Assembly: GCF_900094575.1 (NCBI RefSeq)
Contig: NZ_FMAE01000008.1
Span: 310,001 to 374,000 of the forward strand
Source of the DNA: Bradyrhizobium yuanmingense
Lineage (GTDB): Bacteria; Pseudomonadota; Alphaproteobacteria; Rhizobiales; Xanthobacteraceae
DNA: 64,000 nucleotides
Reading direction: 5' to 3'
Part shown: piece after piece, positions 26,777 to 35,661 of the stretch
How positions within the stretch are numbered: the first letter of the stretch is position 1
Layout of the letters: every line of letters starts with the position of its first letter
Program-made: the position numbers and the translations under genes
The notes under the pieces: model-generated
What the model saw: the letters and a program-made list of their open reading frames with translations, nothing else
Databases searched by the model: none
Told to the model about the DNA's origin: nothing

Positions 26777-27389
26777 GTAATTCAGCGTAGATGCCGGTTC
26801 AGGTAGATCAGTCCTCATCCGGAGAGGGCGCGCGCTCGCGAGAGTCGAACTACGCCCTTTGAGGCTTGGTGCTGCAGCCCGAACATGGCCGCCGGGCGCA
26901 CACCCATCGTCTGGATGGATCTTTCCCGACCAGTAAAATCGCTCGCAGGAGGCGTGATCTCCAAACGCTCAATGTGTTGCTTGTCTGTCCACCTGCCGCC
27001 TGAGAGCACTAGGCCTTAGCAGATACTTCGTCCAACGTCCCTCAGCTGACTGCACTTCAGGGCCGAAGTATGCCTTCGGGGTAGCATTACAGGCGATTGT
27101 CGAAGAGTGCTGCGCGCGCTGTCGGGTGCGCGTGTCGGCACTTGCATCGAACTGACGGAGGAAGTCGCGGCGGTGGAGGGCAAGAGCGTCGCACGCTGTT
27201 TCATTCCATATCGTCAACCGCGGGGCCGAAAGCTTCAAAGTCGCGAACAAATACCGCGAGAAAATAGGGACGGATCTAAAATTTTAATTTATTTATCTTC
27301 TTGAAAATAACCGCCCGGACGGTATTATAGAATAATAATAATTAAATGCTGTTTCGATTGAATAATACATTTTTCTGCAGAGGGTTGCG
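26777..27389. other. Gene-free stretch ending in an AT-rich island
   Basis: About 500 bp without a recognisable gene, followed by a strongly AT-rich island at about 27275-27370. The island takes the same position, upstream of a pssD-type sequence, as the island at 35015-35080 in front of the intact pssD. Several frames on the minus strand are open here, but none has a recognisable product. Confidence 0.45.
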
Positions 27390-27632
27390 GTGCGTGCGTG
27401 GATGTTTGCGATGGTCCTTCGATACTCAAGGTATGGCCGACACCGTCGATCTCGCGAGCGCGGTTGTGGGCTGGCCGGCGTTCGACATCTTCGCATGCGC
27501 AGTGGGCGTCGCCTCGTATGTAATTCCACCGCGAATGGCCGGACCGCATTTGTCAGGAGCCAAGTCGCGTGTGGTGGCGGTACGTCACCTTGTTCGCATG
27601 TCAAACGCATCTATGAAGGACTCGCGTTATGA
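27390..27632 (+). pseudogene. Probable 3' remnant of a pssD (Alg14-like) gene
   Basis: This frame ends in an ATGA overlap with pssE, exactly as pssD genes usually do. Its last residues SHVKRIYEGLAL align with the end of the intact PssD at 35146, PHLARPEGPHYTGAVL, with a 4-residue deletion: H, R, Y, G and L coincide, and the terminal codons follow the pattern TAY-NNN-GGN-NNN-GNN-YTA-TGA. Only the last 12 codons (27597-27632) are convincing; earlier sequence is too diverged. The remnant is a quarter to half the length of pssD. It is one of several decayed pieces that suggest an old block duplication. Chance similarity is not excluded. Confidence 0.4.
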
Positions 27633-28141
27633 TTTTCGTAACAGTCGGAACGCAAGTGCAATTCGACCGTCTGATCCGAACGGTCGACGAATGGGCCGGT
27701 GCACGCGCAAGGAGCGATGTTTTCGCTCAGATCGGGCCATCAAACTATCCATTCAAGCACATCCGTACCGAGCGGTTCATTGACCCAAGTCGATTCAAAA
27801 GTTGCGTCGAGGCGGCAAGCGTGGTGATCGCTCATGCAGGCATGGGCTCCATTATCACCGCCCTCGAGCTCGGAAAACGAATTATCGTCATGCCACGCCG
27901 TGCGAGCCTGGGTGAACACCGAAACGATCATCAGATCGCAACGGCAAAACAGTTCGCCGCGCAAGGCCGTATTGAGGTCGCTTTCGAAGAACGGGAATTA
28001 ACGGACAAATTGGATCAGTTGGACATCGTCAATCGATGCGAACGCCTCGGTGGTGAAGCATCGCCGCAGCTGATCATGGCAATTCGGAGTTTCATCGAAA
28101 CGGGACATGTTCGTTCCGGACCTAACAGCGCTTCAGCTTAG
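27629..28141 (+). CDS. pssE: PssE/Alg13-like glycosyltransferase catalytic subunit
   Basis: A 170-residue protein of the GT28 C-terminal type. It begins MIFVTVGTQVQFDRLI and contains VVIAHAGMGSIITALELGK and EHRNDHQIATAKQF, the UDP-sugar-binding signature of Alg13 and PssE. In this family the enzyme works only as a complex with a membrane anchor PssD/Alg14, which here is intact only 7 kb away at 35146. Together they usually add the second sugar (glucuronic acid in Rhizobium PssDE) to the lipid-linked unit on the cytosolic face. ATG 27629 has GAAGGA upstream and overlaps the stop of the preceding remnant. Confidence 0.88.
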   Translation: MIFVTVGTQVQFDRLIRTVDEWAGARARSDVFAQIGPSNYPFKHIRTERFIDPSRFKSCVEAASVVIAHAGMGSIITALELGKRIIVMPRRASLGEHRNDHQIATAKQFAAQGRIEVAFEERELTDKLDQLDIVNRCERLGGEASPQLIMAIRSFIETGHVRSGPNSASA

Positions 28142-28422
28142 GCGGTGGATATGAAAATACAATACGGCCGAGCCTCTTCTCCTGTCCAGTCGTGCCGTAA
28201 CGATGACGGAGACCTCCGCCTAAGCCAGCAACGAAGATTGCCAAAAGCGCACCGCCCTGCTCGACGTCGCCATGGCAACCGTGAGCTGGAATGTCCTAGA
28301 CACACTGCGCGTCTGTCCGTGTTCACTTGGCCGCGGAGGTCAGCGGTGTGGCCATCGCCAGGACTGTCGAACTAACCTAGCAAGTTGAAAACCTCACGCG
28401 AGTTTTGATCACTGGTGCAGTT

Positions 28423-29487
28423 ATGTCGAACGATACAGTTGGCATTGGGGTTGTCGGATACGGCTATTGGGGACCGAACCTGGTCCGCAATTTCGCTGCT
28501 CATCCTTCGGTACGTCTAGTTGGTATAAGCGACCTTGATCCGGAGAAGCTCGCGACCAGCAAGCGTCTTTATCCGGGAGCGATAACGACGTCCTGTTACG
28601 ACGAATTGTTCAAGAACCCGGCCATCGATGCCGTGGCCATCGCTACGCCGGTTCATACACATTATGAATTGGCGCTATCCGCGCTCAAGGCGGGAAAGCA
28701 CGTTCTGGTTGAAAAGCCGCTGGCACAAAGTTCAGATCTGGCCCGACGCCTGATCGATGAGGCAGCTCGGCGCGGTCTAATACTGAGCGTGGATCACACT
28801 TTCGTCTATACGCCGGCCGTGCGGAAAATCCGCGAGCTCTTGCTTAAGAAGGAGCTCGGTGAAGTCTATTACTACGACAGCACGCGGGCCAGCCTTGGCC
28901 TGTTCCAGAGCGACGTCAACGTGATCTGGGACTTAGCGGTGCACGACATTTCGATTATCCACCATATCTTGGATGAGAGGCCTGTTGCAGTTTCGGCGAC
29001 GGGATCGTGCCATGTGGCCGGCTCGCCGGAAAGCATGGCCCATATCACATTGTTCTTCGATAGCACATGCGTTGCCCATATCAGCGTCAACTGGCTCTCG
29101 CCAATCAAGGTCCGCCAGACGTTCATTGGAGGCAGCAAGAAGATGATCGTCTATGACGATCTTGAACCGACGGAAAAGATCAAGGTGTATGACAAGGGTA
29201 TCACCGTGGACGGCCCCTCCGATCACGCCCATCAATTCCGGATCGGTTATCGGGCTGGAGATATGTGGGCGCCCCACGTCGCTCCTAAGGAAGCGCTGCA
29301 GGTCGAGGTCGAGCATTTCATCGCTTGTGTGCGCAATGGGACGCCACCGATCTCGAGTGGCATGTCCGGACTGCGGGTGATCGAGGTCCTGGAGGCTGCA
29401 TCTCGGTCGATCGCCGAACACGGCAAGCCGGTCCTACTGAAACGGCAGGAGTACAGGAGTCCGGAACGTGCGACGGCGACGGTTTGA
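28423..29487 (+). CDS. Gfo/Idh/MocA-family sugar oxidoreductase (WbpB-like)
   Basis: A 354-residue NAD(P)-dependent enzyme. The N-terminal Rossmann fold reads IGVVGYGYWGPNLVRNF; the catalytic region has GKHVLVEKPLAQ with the conserved EKP and later WDLAVHDISIIHHIL, with the catalytic His. In amino-sugar pathways the WbpB/WlbA type oxidises C3 of a UDP-GlcNAc uronate, giving the keto sugar used by a WbpE-like aminotransferase. Both that aminotransferase (31642) and a WbpD-like acetyltransferase (31023) follow, with a flippase between. ATG 28423 is the conserved start; TTG 28405 is in frame. The specific substrate is inferred from neighbours. Confidence 0.88.
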   Translation: MSNDTVGIGVVGYGYWGPNLVRNFAAHPSVRLVGISDLDPEKLATSKRLYPGAITTSCYDELFKNPAIDAVAIATPVHTHYELALSALKAGKHVLVEKPLAQSSDLARRLIDEAARRGLILSVDHTFVYTPAVRKIRELLLKKELGEVYYYDSTRASLGLFQSDVNVIWDLAVHDISIIHHILDERPVAVSATGSCHVAGSPESMAHITLFFDSTCVAHISVNWLSPIKVRQTFIGGSKKMIVYDDLEPTEKIKVYDKGITVDGPSDHAHQFRIGYRAGDMWAPHVAPKEALQVEVEHFIACVRNGTPPISSGMSGLRVIEVLEAASRSIAEHGKPVLLKRQEYRSPERATATV

Positions 29488-29535
29488 AGCATTGGCGGGC
29501 GACACGGTATCCGCGAACAGCGCGACGGTCTCGCG

Positions 29536-31008
29536 ATGAATTCGGTAGAACGTTCCATCCTGTTTTCAGCGGCCGACCGCTATGGCAGCCTTATCCTGGT
29601 CTTCGTTGCCACCGCTATCCTCGCTCGTCTGCTTTCGCCGGCAGAATTCGGGGTCTATGCAGTCGTCACTGCCATCACGACGGTGATTGGCGCATCCTTT
29701 TTTGAGTTCGGGGGCGGAAACTATCTGATTCAGAAGCGTGAATTATCCACGGCGGACGTTCGCTCCGCGTTCACCATCACGCTCGGAATATCGGTAGCAA
29801 TTGCGCTTCTGCTGTTCGTGCTTGCGGGCCCGCTCTCGGAGCTCTTTGCCCAGGACAGTCTCAGAAAGGGCATCCAGGTGGCGGCGCTGAATTTTGTTCT
29901 AGTCCCGTTTCACGGGACAACATCCGCTCTGCTCCGCCGCGACATGAAATTCGGCACGCTGGCCGTGTGCAACCTGGCAACCGGAGCGGCGACGGCCGTC
30001 GCATCGATCGTGCTTGCGATGGCGGGATTCAGCTACATGGCGCCAATCTGGGGCGGATTGGCGGGGAGCATTGTATTCACCGTGATGCTGCTTGCCAATC
30101 ATCGGGACTGGGGCGTCTTGCGTCCATCGCTGCTCGGGCATCGCGAGGTAGTCAACTTCGGTCTTTACTCCAGCGCGGTCAGCGTCATCAATCTCGTCTA
30201 CAATCTGGCGCCGCAGCTGCTGCTCGCCAAGATCCTGGATTTTGGATCTGTCGGTCTGTACACCCGGGCTACCAATCTGACACAAATGTTCGACCGGCTC
30301 GTCGCGCAGGCTCTAAATCCTGTCATTATGCCGGCGATTGTCGCACAACGCAGGGCAGGGGCGGATCTGAAGGCCGTCTATCTCGAGGCAGTTGAACTCC
30401 TTTCGGCTGTGCAGTGGCCGTTCTTGATTTTTGTCGCGCTCATGGCTCAGCCGATCGTTCTGATTTGGCTCGGGCAGACGTGGCTGGAAATAGTTCCCTT
30501 GGTCCGCATTCTCTGCATTGCAAATCTTGCGCTATTCGCGGCTTGCCTTACCTATCCCGTGTTCCTCGCTGTTGGAAGCGTACGCGACGCCTTGGTGTCT
30601 TCGCTCATCTCGCTACCACCTTCGCTTCTGGTCGTTCTGGGCGCATCGTTTTTCGGCGTAGAGGCTGTCGCAAGCGCGGCCCTCGCAACACTGCCGTTCC
30701 AGACCGCCGTGGTGATATATTTCCTCAAACGTCATCTGGCCTTCAGTTCAGGGGAGTTTTTCCGCGCCTCTCTGAAGAGCGGCCTGGTGACGTTCGCTAT
30801 GGCCCCCGGTGTACTGGCTTGCGCCGCATTGATCGAAGCGGGCATGCTTACTTCCCTGACCGGCCTGATACTGTCGTTCCCCATTGCCGGCCTCGGCTGG
30901 TGGTGCGGATTGACAATGACCGGCCATCCGCTGCTGCATCAGCTTCGCCACGTTGCAGACGGGCTCTTCCGGAGTGCGCCGAGGCTGCGTCGATCACGTC
31001 CGGCATAA
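29536..31008 (+). CDS. Wzx-type polysaccharide flippase
   Basis: A 490-residue integral membrane protein with 12-14 predicted hydrophobic helices, e.g. SLILVFVATAILARLLSP at the N-terminus followed by the family motif EFGVYAVVTA and GGGNYLIQKREL. These are typical of the polysaccharide-synthesis/MOP-superfamily flippases that move undecaprenyl-linked repeat units to the periplasmic face. ATG 29536; the stop is 14 nt before the acetyltransferase gene, so the two are in one operon with the oxidoreductase upstream. It is the only flippase in the window and so the likely partner of the polymerase-like proteins. Confidence 0.92.
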   Translation: MNSVERSILFSAADRYGSLILVFVATAILARLLSPAEFGVYAVVTAITTVIGASFFEFGGGNYLIQKRELSTADVRSAFTITLGISVAIALLLFVLAGPLSELFAQDSLRKGIQVAALNFVLVPFHGTTSALLRRDMKFGTLAVCNLATGAATAVASIVLAMAGFSYMAPIWGGLAGSIVFTVMLLANHRDWGVLRPSLLGHREVVNFGLYSSAVSVINLVYNLAPQLLLAKILDFGSVGLYTRATNLTQMFDRLVAQALNPVIMPAIVAQRRAGADLKAVYLEAVELLSAVQWPFLIFVALMAQPIVLIWLGQTWLEIVPLVRILCIANLALFAACLTYPVFLAVGSVRDALVSSLISLPPSLLVVLGASFFGVEAVASAALATLPFQTAVVIYFLKRHLAFSSGEFFRASLKSGLVTFAMAPGVLACAALIEAGMLTSLTGLILSFPIAGLGWWCGLTMTGHPLLHQLRHVADGLFRSAPRLRRSRPA

Positions 31009-31022
31009 TCTGGAGGACAACC

Positions 31023-31550
31023 ATGCCAATAACGAAGGATGTGAAGCTAGGCCGTGACGTCAGGATATTTCATCCCGAGCTGGTCAACCTGTATGGTTGC
31101 ACCGTTGGCGATGAGAGCAAGATTGGAGCCTTCGTCGAGATTCAGGCGGGGGCAAAGATAGGTGCGCGTTGTAAGATTTCGTCGCATACCTTCGTCTGCG
31201 AGGGCGTCACGATCGAAGACGAAGTTTTCATCGGCCACGGTGTGATGTTCACGAACGACAAATATCCGAAGGCGACAACCGCAAATGGTCGTCCTCAGCT
31301 GGCTTCGGACTGGACACTTCAGCGCACTCACGTCGGTAGGAGAGCCTCCATCGGCTCGAATGCGACCATTCTATGCGGCGTGACGATCGGAGAGGGGGCC
31401 TCCGTAGGTGCGGGAGCGGTGGTGACAAAGGACATTCCCCCCGGCGCAGTCGTGGCCGGCGTGCCTGCTCGGATTCTGGCCGCCGCTGACGACGGGGTGC
31501 CAAGCGGTCGTAGCTCAGCAGAGCCGCTTCAGAAAGACTATCACCGGTAA
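31023..31550 (+). CDS. Left-handed beta-helix N-acyltransferase (WbpD-like)
   Basis: A 175-residue hexapeptide-repeat protein, MPITKDVKLGRDVRIFHP at the start, then repeated [IV]Gxx[CAI]xI units such as DESKIGAFVEIQAGAKIGA and GSNATILCGVTIGEGASVG. The loop GHGVMFTNDKYPKA carries the conserved His/Asn/Asp region of sugar N-acetyltransferases of the WbpD type, which acetylate the 3-amino group of a UDP-uronic acid using acetyl-CoA. GGAGGACAACC lies before ATG 31023. It fits between the oxidoreductase and the aminotransferase as the third enzyme of a diacetamido-sugar route. The C-terminal 20 residues are variable. Confidence 0.88.
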   Translation: MPITKDVKLGRDVRIFHPELVNLYGCTVGDESKIGAFVEIQAGAKIGARCKISSHTFVCEGVTIEDEVFIGHGVMFTNDKYPKATTANGRPQLASDWTLQRTHVGRRASIGSNATILCGVTIGEGASVGAGAVVTKDIPPGAVVAGVPARILAAADDGVPSGRSSAEPLQKDYHR

Positions 31551-31641
31551 TATATATTCTGCTTGAATTTAACGCTTGATTAAATTTAATAGTGGGATTT
31601 AAATAGCCGATATAATGTCGATCAAATCAAGGCTTTGAATC
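31551..31641. promoter_or_regulatory. AT-rich island before aminotransferase A
   Basis: Almost the whole spacer is A/T-rich (GCTTGATTAAATTTAATAGT and surroundings). It separates the acetyltransferase from the aminotransferase and probably holds a promoter or H-NS-type site. A similar island at about 35945-36012 precedes the decayed copy of the same aminotransferase. Confidence 0.5.
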
Positions 31642-32817
31642 TTGATACCCTTCCTGGACCTGAAAGCGCAATACAGCCAGATCAAGCCGGAAATCGACGC
31701 CGCAGTGGCGAGGGTCGTCAGTAGCGGGCACTTTGTGCTCGGACCCGAGGTCACAGCCTTCGAGGAACGCTTTGCAAACTATTGCAGGACCACCGCTTGT
31801 CGCGCGGTGAACAGTGGCACCTCGGCGCTTCACCTTGCCTTGCTGGCGGCCGGCGTCGGATCCGGTGACGAAGTCATCACGGTCTCCATGACGTTCGTCG
31901 CAACAACCGCAGCTATTCTCTACAGCGGCGCCAGGCCGGTATTTGTCGACGTTGACCCGGTAACATGGACGATGGATCCCAGCTTGATCGAAGCTGCGAT
32001 CACACCGCGAACCAAGGCGATTCTGCCAGTTCACCTCCACGGGCTGATGGCCGACATGGATCCGATAATGGCCATAGCGCGTCGTCACGGGCTGGTCGTC
32101 ATTGAGGACGCCGCGCAGGCGCACGGCGCGGAATATCGCGGACGTCGCGCAGGCTCGATCGGCGATCTGGGATGTTTCAGCTTTTATCCGGGCAAGAACC
32201 TCGGAGCGTTTGGCGAGGGTGGGGCGGTCGTCACCGACCGGCCTGAATTCGCACGCCGCGTGTCCCTGTTGCGGGATTGGGGGCAGGAGGCGAAGTACGA
32301 CCACGTCATTGCCGGATACAACTATCGCATGGACGAAATCCAGAGCGCGGTACTGAATGTCAAGCTGGACTATATTGAGCATTGGACGGACGCACGTCGG
32401 TCGCTGGCTGAGCGATACAATGCGCTGCTTTCTGGTCTTCCATTCGCGCGTCCCCAGCCGCCCCAGTACGCCCGCCACGTGTATCACGTCTATGCGGTCA
32501 GATCGGAGCGCCGCGACGACGCGCTGAACCGATTGCGTGATGCCGGGATTGGCGCCGGGATTCACTATCCCGTCCCAGTGCATCTGCAGAGGGCATATGC
32601 AGAACTCGGCTATCGGGCCGGTGATCTCCCCGTCACTGAGATGCTCGCGAACGACTTCCTCTCTCTTCCCATCTATCCCGAGTTGCCGCCGGAACGGACG
32701 GCCGAGGTTGTCGGAATATTGAGGAGTGCGGCGCTGCGGCCTAGCGCAGACATCAGCACCCGGTCGGAGCATCCACAAAGCTTCATGACATGGTCCCACA
32801 ACAGGAGAGCGTCTTGA
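31642..32817 (+). CDS. DegT/DnrJ/EryC1 sugar aminotransferase A (WbpE-like)
   Basis: A 391-residue PLP enzyme. It begins IPFLDLKAQYSQIKPEID, the canonical start of WbpE-like transferases, with NSGTSALHLALLAAG, VIEDAAQAHGAEYRG (Asp for PLP) and FSFYPGKNLGAFGEGG carrying the Schiff-base lysine. It would aminate a 3-keto UDP-sugar made by the oxidoreductase at 28423. The start is TTG 31642 with CAAGG upstream; the homology begins exactly there, so the rare start is real. The stop overlaps the epimerase start (TTGA). A decayed 5' copy of this gene lies at 36049. Confidence 0.93.
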   Translation: MIPFLDLKAQYSQIKPEIDAAVARVVSSGHFVLGPEVTAFEERFANYCRTTACRAVNSGTSALHLALLAAGVGSGDEVITVSMTFVATTAAILYSGARPVFVDVDPVTWTMDPSLIEAAITPRTKAILPVHLHGLMADMDPIMAIARRHGLVVIEDAAQAHGAEYRGRRAGSIGDLGCFSFYPGKNLGAFGEGGAVVTDRPEFARRVSLLRDWGQEAKYDHVIAGYNYRMDEIQSAVLNVKLDYIEHWTDARRSLAERYNALLSGLPFARPQPPQYARHVYHVYAVRSERRDDALNRLRDAGIGAGIHYPVPVHLQRAYAELGYRAGDLPVTEMLANDFLSLPIYPELPPERTAEVVGILRSAALRPSADISTRSEHPQSFMTWSHNRRAS

Positions 32818-33815
32818 TCGATATCAAGGGTAAACGCGTTCTGGTCACCGGCGGGGCAGGATTTATCGGCTCCCACATCGTTGATCTGCTCTGCGACGAG
32901 GGCTGCATCGAGATTGTTGCCCTCGACAACATGATCAGAGGCCGGCCGGAAAATCTCCGGCGGGCGCTCGGGCGTGGGCCCGTAAGGCTGGTTCACGGCG
33001 ACATTCGCGATCGCAAGCTGATGGAAGCGCTGGTCAAGGCTGCCGACATCGTCTTTCACCAGGCCGCGCTCCGCATCACTCATTGTGCGGCCGAACCGCG
33101 CCTGGCTAAGGAGGTCATGGTGGATGCCACCTACGACCTGCTGGAGCTGTGCATCAAGCACGATATTGAGAAGATCATCGCGGCCTCTTCGGCATCGGTA
33201 TATGGCATGGCCGAGGAGTTTCCGACGACAGAGCGGCAGAATGCCTACAATAACCGAACCCTATATGGGGCCGCCAAGGCGTTTAACGAAGGGCTACTGC
33301 GGGCTTTCAACGATGCATGCGGCCTCGACTATGTGGCATTCCGGTATTTCAACGTCTATGGCAGCCGGATGGACATCCACGGACGGTACACCGAGGTCTT
33401 GATCCGCTGGATGGAGCGGCTGGAAGCCGGATTGCCTCCCGTTATCTTTGGCGACGGCCGTCAGACCATGGATTTCGTCCACGTCCGCGACGTCGCGCGT
33501 GCCAACATCCTTGCCGCCAGGGCAAAGATTACCGATGAGGTCTTTAACGTCGGGAGCGGCACTGAAACAAGCCTGACCGAGCTGGCTACGGTACTTGCGT
33601 CGGTGATGGGACACCGCGGCCTCACGCCTGAATTCGCGCCGGAGCGCTCGGTCAATCCAGTACCGCGACGGCTGGCCTCGACGGGTAAGGCAGAGCGTTT
33701 GCTGGGCTTCCGCACCACGGTTTCGCTGGAGCAAGGGCTCGCAGATCTCGTGAAATGGTGGCGATCCGAGCGCGAGCTCGCTTCGGAACATCAGCGGCAG
33801 GCGGCGGCATCGTGA
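32814..33815 (+). CDS. NAD-dependent sugar epimerase/dehydratase
   Basis: A 333-residue extended short-chain dehydrogenase: KRVLVTGGAGFIGSHIVD for NAD binding, FHQAALRITHC, SSASVYG and the catalytic pair in LYGAAKAFNEG, then FRYFNVYGSRMDIHG and FGDGRQTMDFVHV. It resembles UDP-sugar 4-epimerases; the exact sugar is not readable. TTG 32814 is favoured because it overlaps the aminotransferase stop (TTGA) and has CAGGAGAG at good spacing; ATG 32790 would add eight residues. Its own stop overlaps GTG 33812 of an aminotransferase B remnant, so three genes were once coupled in a row. Confidence 0.9.
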   Translation: MIDIKGKRVLVTGGAGFIGSHIVDLLCDEGCIEIVALDNMIRGRPENLRRALGRGPVRLVHGDIRDRKLMEALVKAADIVFHQAALRITHCAAEPRLAKEVMVDATYDLLELCIKHDIEKIIAASSASVYGMAEEFPTTERQNAYNNRTLYGAAKAFNEGLLRAFNDACGLDYVAFRYFNVYGSRMDIHGRYTEVLIRWMERLEAGLPPVIFGDGRQTMDFVHVRDVARANILAARAKITDEVFNVGSGTETSLTELATVLASVMGHRGLTPEFAPERSVNPVPRRLASTGKAERLLGFRTTVSLEQGLADLVKWWRSERELASEHQRQAAAS

Positions 33816-33938
33816 TTCCGATCGCAATGTCGCTACTTGCAGATCAAGAGACCGAAGCGGCGCGCCTGGCCGTTCTCTCTGCTTGGCGTCGGAGCGTTCG
33901 AGGCCGAGGCGGAACGCGCGGCCCTGCCATCCGGCTAG
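33812..33938 (+). pseudogene. 5' remnant of aminotransferase B
   Basis: GTG 33812 overlaps the epimerase stop as GTGA. The first 25 codons give VIPIAMSLLADQETEAARLA and on to W, matching the start of the intact aminotransferase at 36168 at 16 of 25 residues; both begin with the same 15 bases GTGATTCCGATCGCA. After the Trp, about 19 bases are missing relative to the intact gene, and the match continues in another frame as GAFEAEAERAALPSG against the intact AAFERDFAALVGA, ending in TAG at 33936. The remaining 340 codons are gone. The upstream overlap shows that it was once translationally coupled to the epimerase. Confidence 0.75.
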
Positions 33939-34119
33939 GTTCGGTAGAGTCCGCAGACGGGGTGAGCACGGGTTCGCCCCTGTAGTCGGCTCGGTCGATG
34001 CCTGTGCGGCGCCCGCGCAACGCCATCGGCTGTGAGGCTGAACCACCCCATGAGGCTGATCGAACCTGTGGCAGCCTCAGAGAGGTACGCAAATTTGATC
34101 GATCTCGACCGGACCATTC

Positions 34120-34977
34120 ATGATTTCGATCGTCGTCCCAGCCCACAATGAGAGTTCTGTGATCGCACGGACGTTGAGGCAATGGGTTGGCAACCCAGCT
34201 TCGGACCAGATCCGTGTGGTCGTCGTCTGCAACGGGTGCTCAGACGACACTGCGAACGTCGCCCGGCGTTTCGGCCCAGCCGTCAATGTTGTGGAATCGA
34301 ACATCGCAAGGAAGACCCACGCTCTGAACCTTGGCGATCAAATCGCGGACGTTTTTCCGCGGATTTATGTTGATGCCGATATTCTGATTACCGTTGATGC
34401 CATTCTGGCTTTGGCAAGCCGCCTCGATGAAGGTGGCGTTTTGGCGGTCGCGCCTACAGCCGACATCAATCTGGCAGGCTGTTCCTGGCTCGTCCGTAAA
34501 TACTTCGGAATCCGGTCACGGCTGCCATCCTCGCGTGAGGGTATCGGCGGTTCTGGCGTCTATGCCTTATCTGAGGCGGGACGCAAGCGGTTCGGCCAAT
34601 TTCCAGACATCACCGCTGATGACACCTTTGTTCGACTTCAGTTCAGACCAGAAGAGCGGGAGACACTGCCCCGCGTTAGGTCCACGGTATTCGCCCCACG
34701 CACTCTGCTGCAGCTTATCGCCGTCAGAACTCGTGCCTACAGGGGAACATTCGAGCTCGCCCGGCGCTTTCCTGAACTGCGTGTCAACAAAGGACCGGCG
34801 AATGGCCGGGCGCTCATTGCGCTGTTCAAGCAACCTCGCTTATGGGCCGGACTATTGATTTATTGTGGGGTCAACATTGCCGCTCGCTGTAAGGCTACCC
34901 TGGGTTCCCGACTTGGAGCTCATCGTTGGCAACGCGACGACACTTCCCGTGCGGTACTATCAGATTCAATCAAGTAA
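34120..34977 (+). CDS. Family 2 glycosyltransferase
   Basis: A 285-residue GT-A fold enzyme: MISIVVPAHNESSVIARTL for nucleotide binding, VVVVCNGCSDDTANVA, and the metal-binding VDADILI near residue 86. A short hydrophobic stretch near the C-terminus (LWAGLLIYCGVNIAA) suggests membrane attachment. It would add one sugar to the lipid-linked repeat unit in the cytosol; donor and linkage are unknown. No strong ribosome-binding site is seen before ATG 34120, and about 180 bp upstream is the decayed aminotransferase. Confidence 0.88.
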   Translation: MISIVVPAHNESSVIARTLRQWVGNPASDQIRVVVVCNGCSDDTANVARRFGPAVNVVESNIARKTHALNLGDQIADVFPRIYVDADILITVDAILALASRLDEGGVLAVAPTADINLAGCSWLVRKYFGIRSRLPSSREGIGGSGVYALSEAGRKRFGQFPDITADDTFVRLQFRPEERETLPRVRSTVFAPRTLLQLIAVRTRAYRGTFELARRFPELRVNKGPANGRALIALFKQPRLWAGLLIYCGVNIAARCKATLGSRLGAHRWQRDDTSRAVLSDSIK

Positions 34978-35145
34978 GATTCTAATTCGGCTGGCCTGAC
35001 AGGAAATCGGACGTACCGCGCATATAAATCGCTTGATCTTAAATGGCGGCATGTTAATTTAAATTAAAATATTAAATGCAGGCGCCGAGGACCCGATCCG
35101 TACATGGGAGCTTGCGAGCTTGCAGCGTTCTAGGGAGGCCAGCCC
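34978..35145. promoter_or_regulatory. AT-rich island and leader before pssD
   Basis: Positions about 35015-35080 are A/T-dominated (TTAATTTAAATTAAAATATT). A GC-rich leader and the ribosome-binding site AGGGAGG follow before ATG 35146. It is a likely promoter region and possible H-NS site. Confidence 0.5.
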
Positions 35146-35661
35146 ATGCTTCTCAGCCCGGTTTTTCACCGCAAGACGTTGCTCAAGAACAACACGCCGC
35201 GGTCACCCGGCACTCGGCCGAAACTGCTGGCGGTCTCTTCGGGTGGGGGCCATTGGGTGCAGCTGTTGCGGATCAAACCCGCCTTCGAGCATTGCGAAGT
35301 CACGTTCGTCACCGTCCACGACTCCTATCAAGCCCAGGTGCCCGACCACAAATTCTACCTTGTCAATGATGCTAACCGGTTGACCAAAATCGCGCTGTTG
35401 AAGGCGGCGCGCAGAATGGCCTGGATCGTTTGGAATGAAAGGCCGGACATCGTCGTTTCGACGGGTGCCGCTCCGGGATATTTGGCACTACGGTTTGGAC
35501 AAATGATGGGTGCGCGCACTATCTGGCTCGACAGCATCGCCAACATCGAGCAGCTTTCGATGTCGGGAGACCGGATTGGTCATTGCGCCGACCTCTGGCT
35601 GACGCAGTGGCCCCATCTGGCGCGACCTGAGGGACCTCATTACACAGGCGCGGTGCTATGA
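35146..35661 (+). CDS. pssD: PssD/Alg14-like glycosyltransferase membrane-anchor subunit
   Basis: A 171-residue protein with LLAVSSGGGHWVQLLRI near the N-terminus and DIVVSTGAAPGYLALRFGQ followed by LDSIANIEQLSMSG, the signature of Alg14 and PssD. This subunit brings the catalytic PssE to the membrane; the pair forms one glycosyltransferase. ATG 35146 has AGGGAGG upstream. Its stop makes an ATGA overlap with a short frame that is a decayed pssE, showing that this was once a normal coupled pssD-pssE pair. The only intact pssE here is at 27629. Confidence 0.88.
   Translation: MLLSPVFHRKTLLKNNTPRSPGTRPKLLAVSSGGGHWVQLLRIKPAFEHCEVTFVTVHDSYQAQVPDHKFYLVNDANRLTKIALLKAARRMAWIVWNERPDIVVSTGAAPGYLALRFGQMMGARTIWLDSIANIEQLSMSGDRIGHCADLWLTQWPHLARPEGPHYTGAVL

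Noticed and set aside
33960..34119. Possible 3' remnant of aminotransferase B before the GT2 gene (EPVAASERYAN against ERVACALRREL)
   Set aside because: The match is too short and weak to separate from chance, although the position would fit the duplication model.
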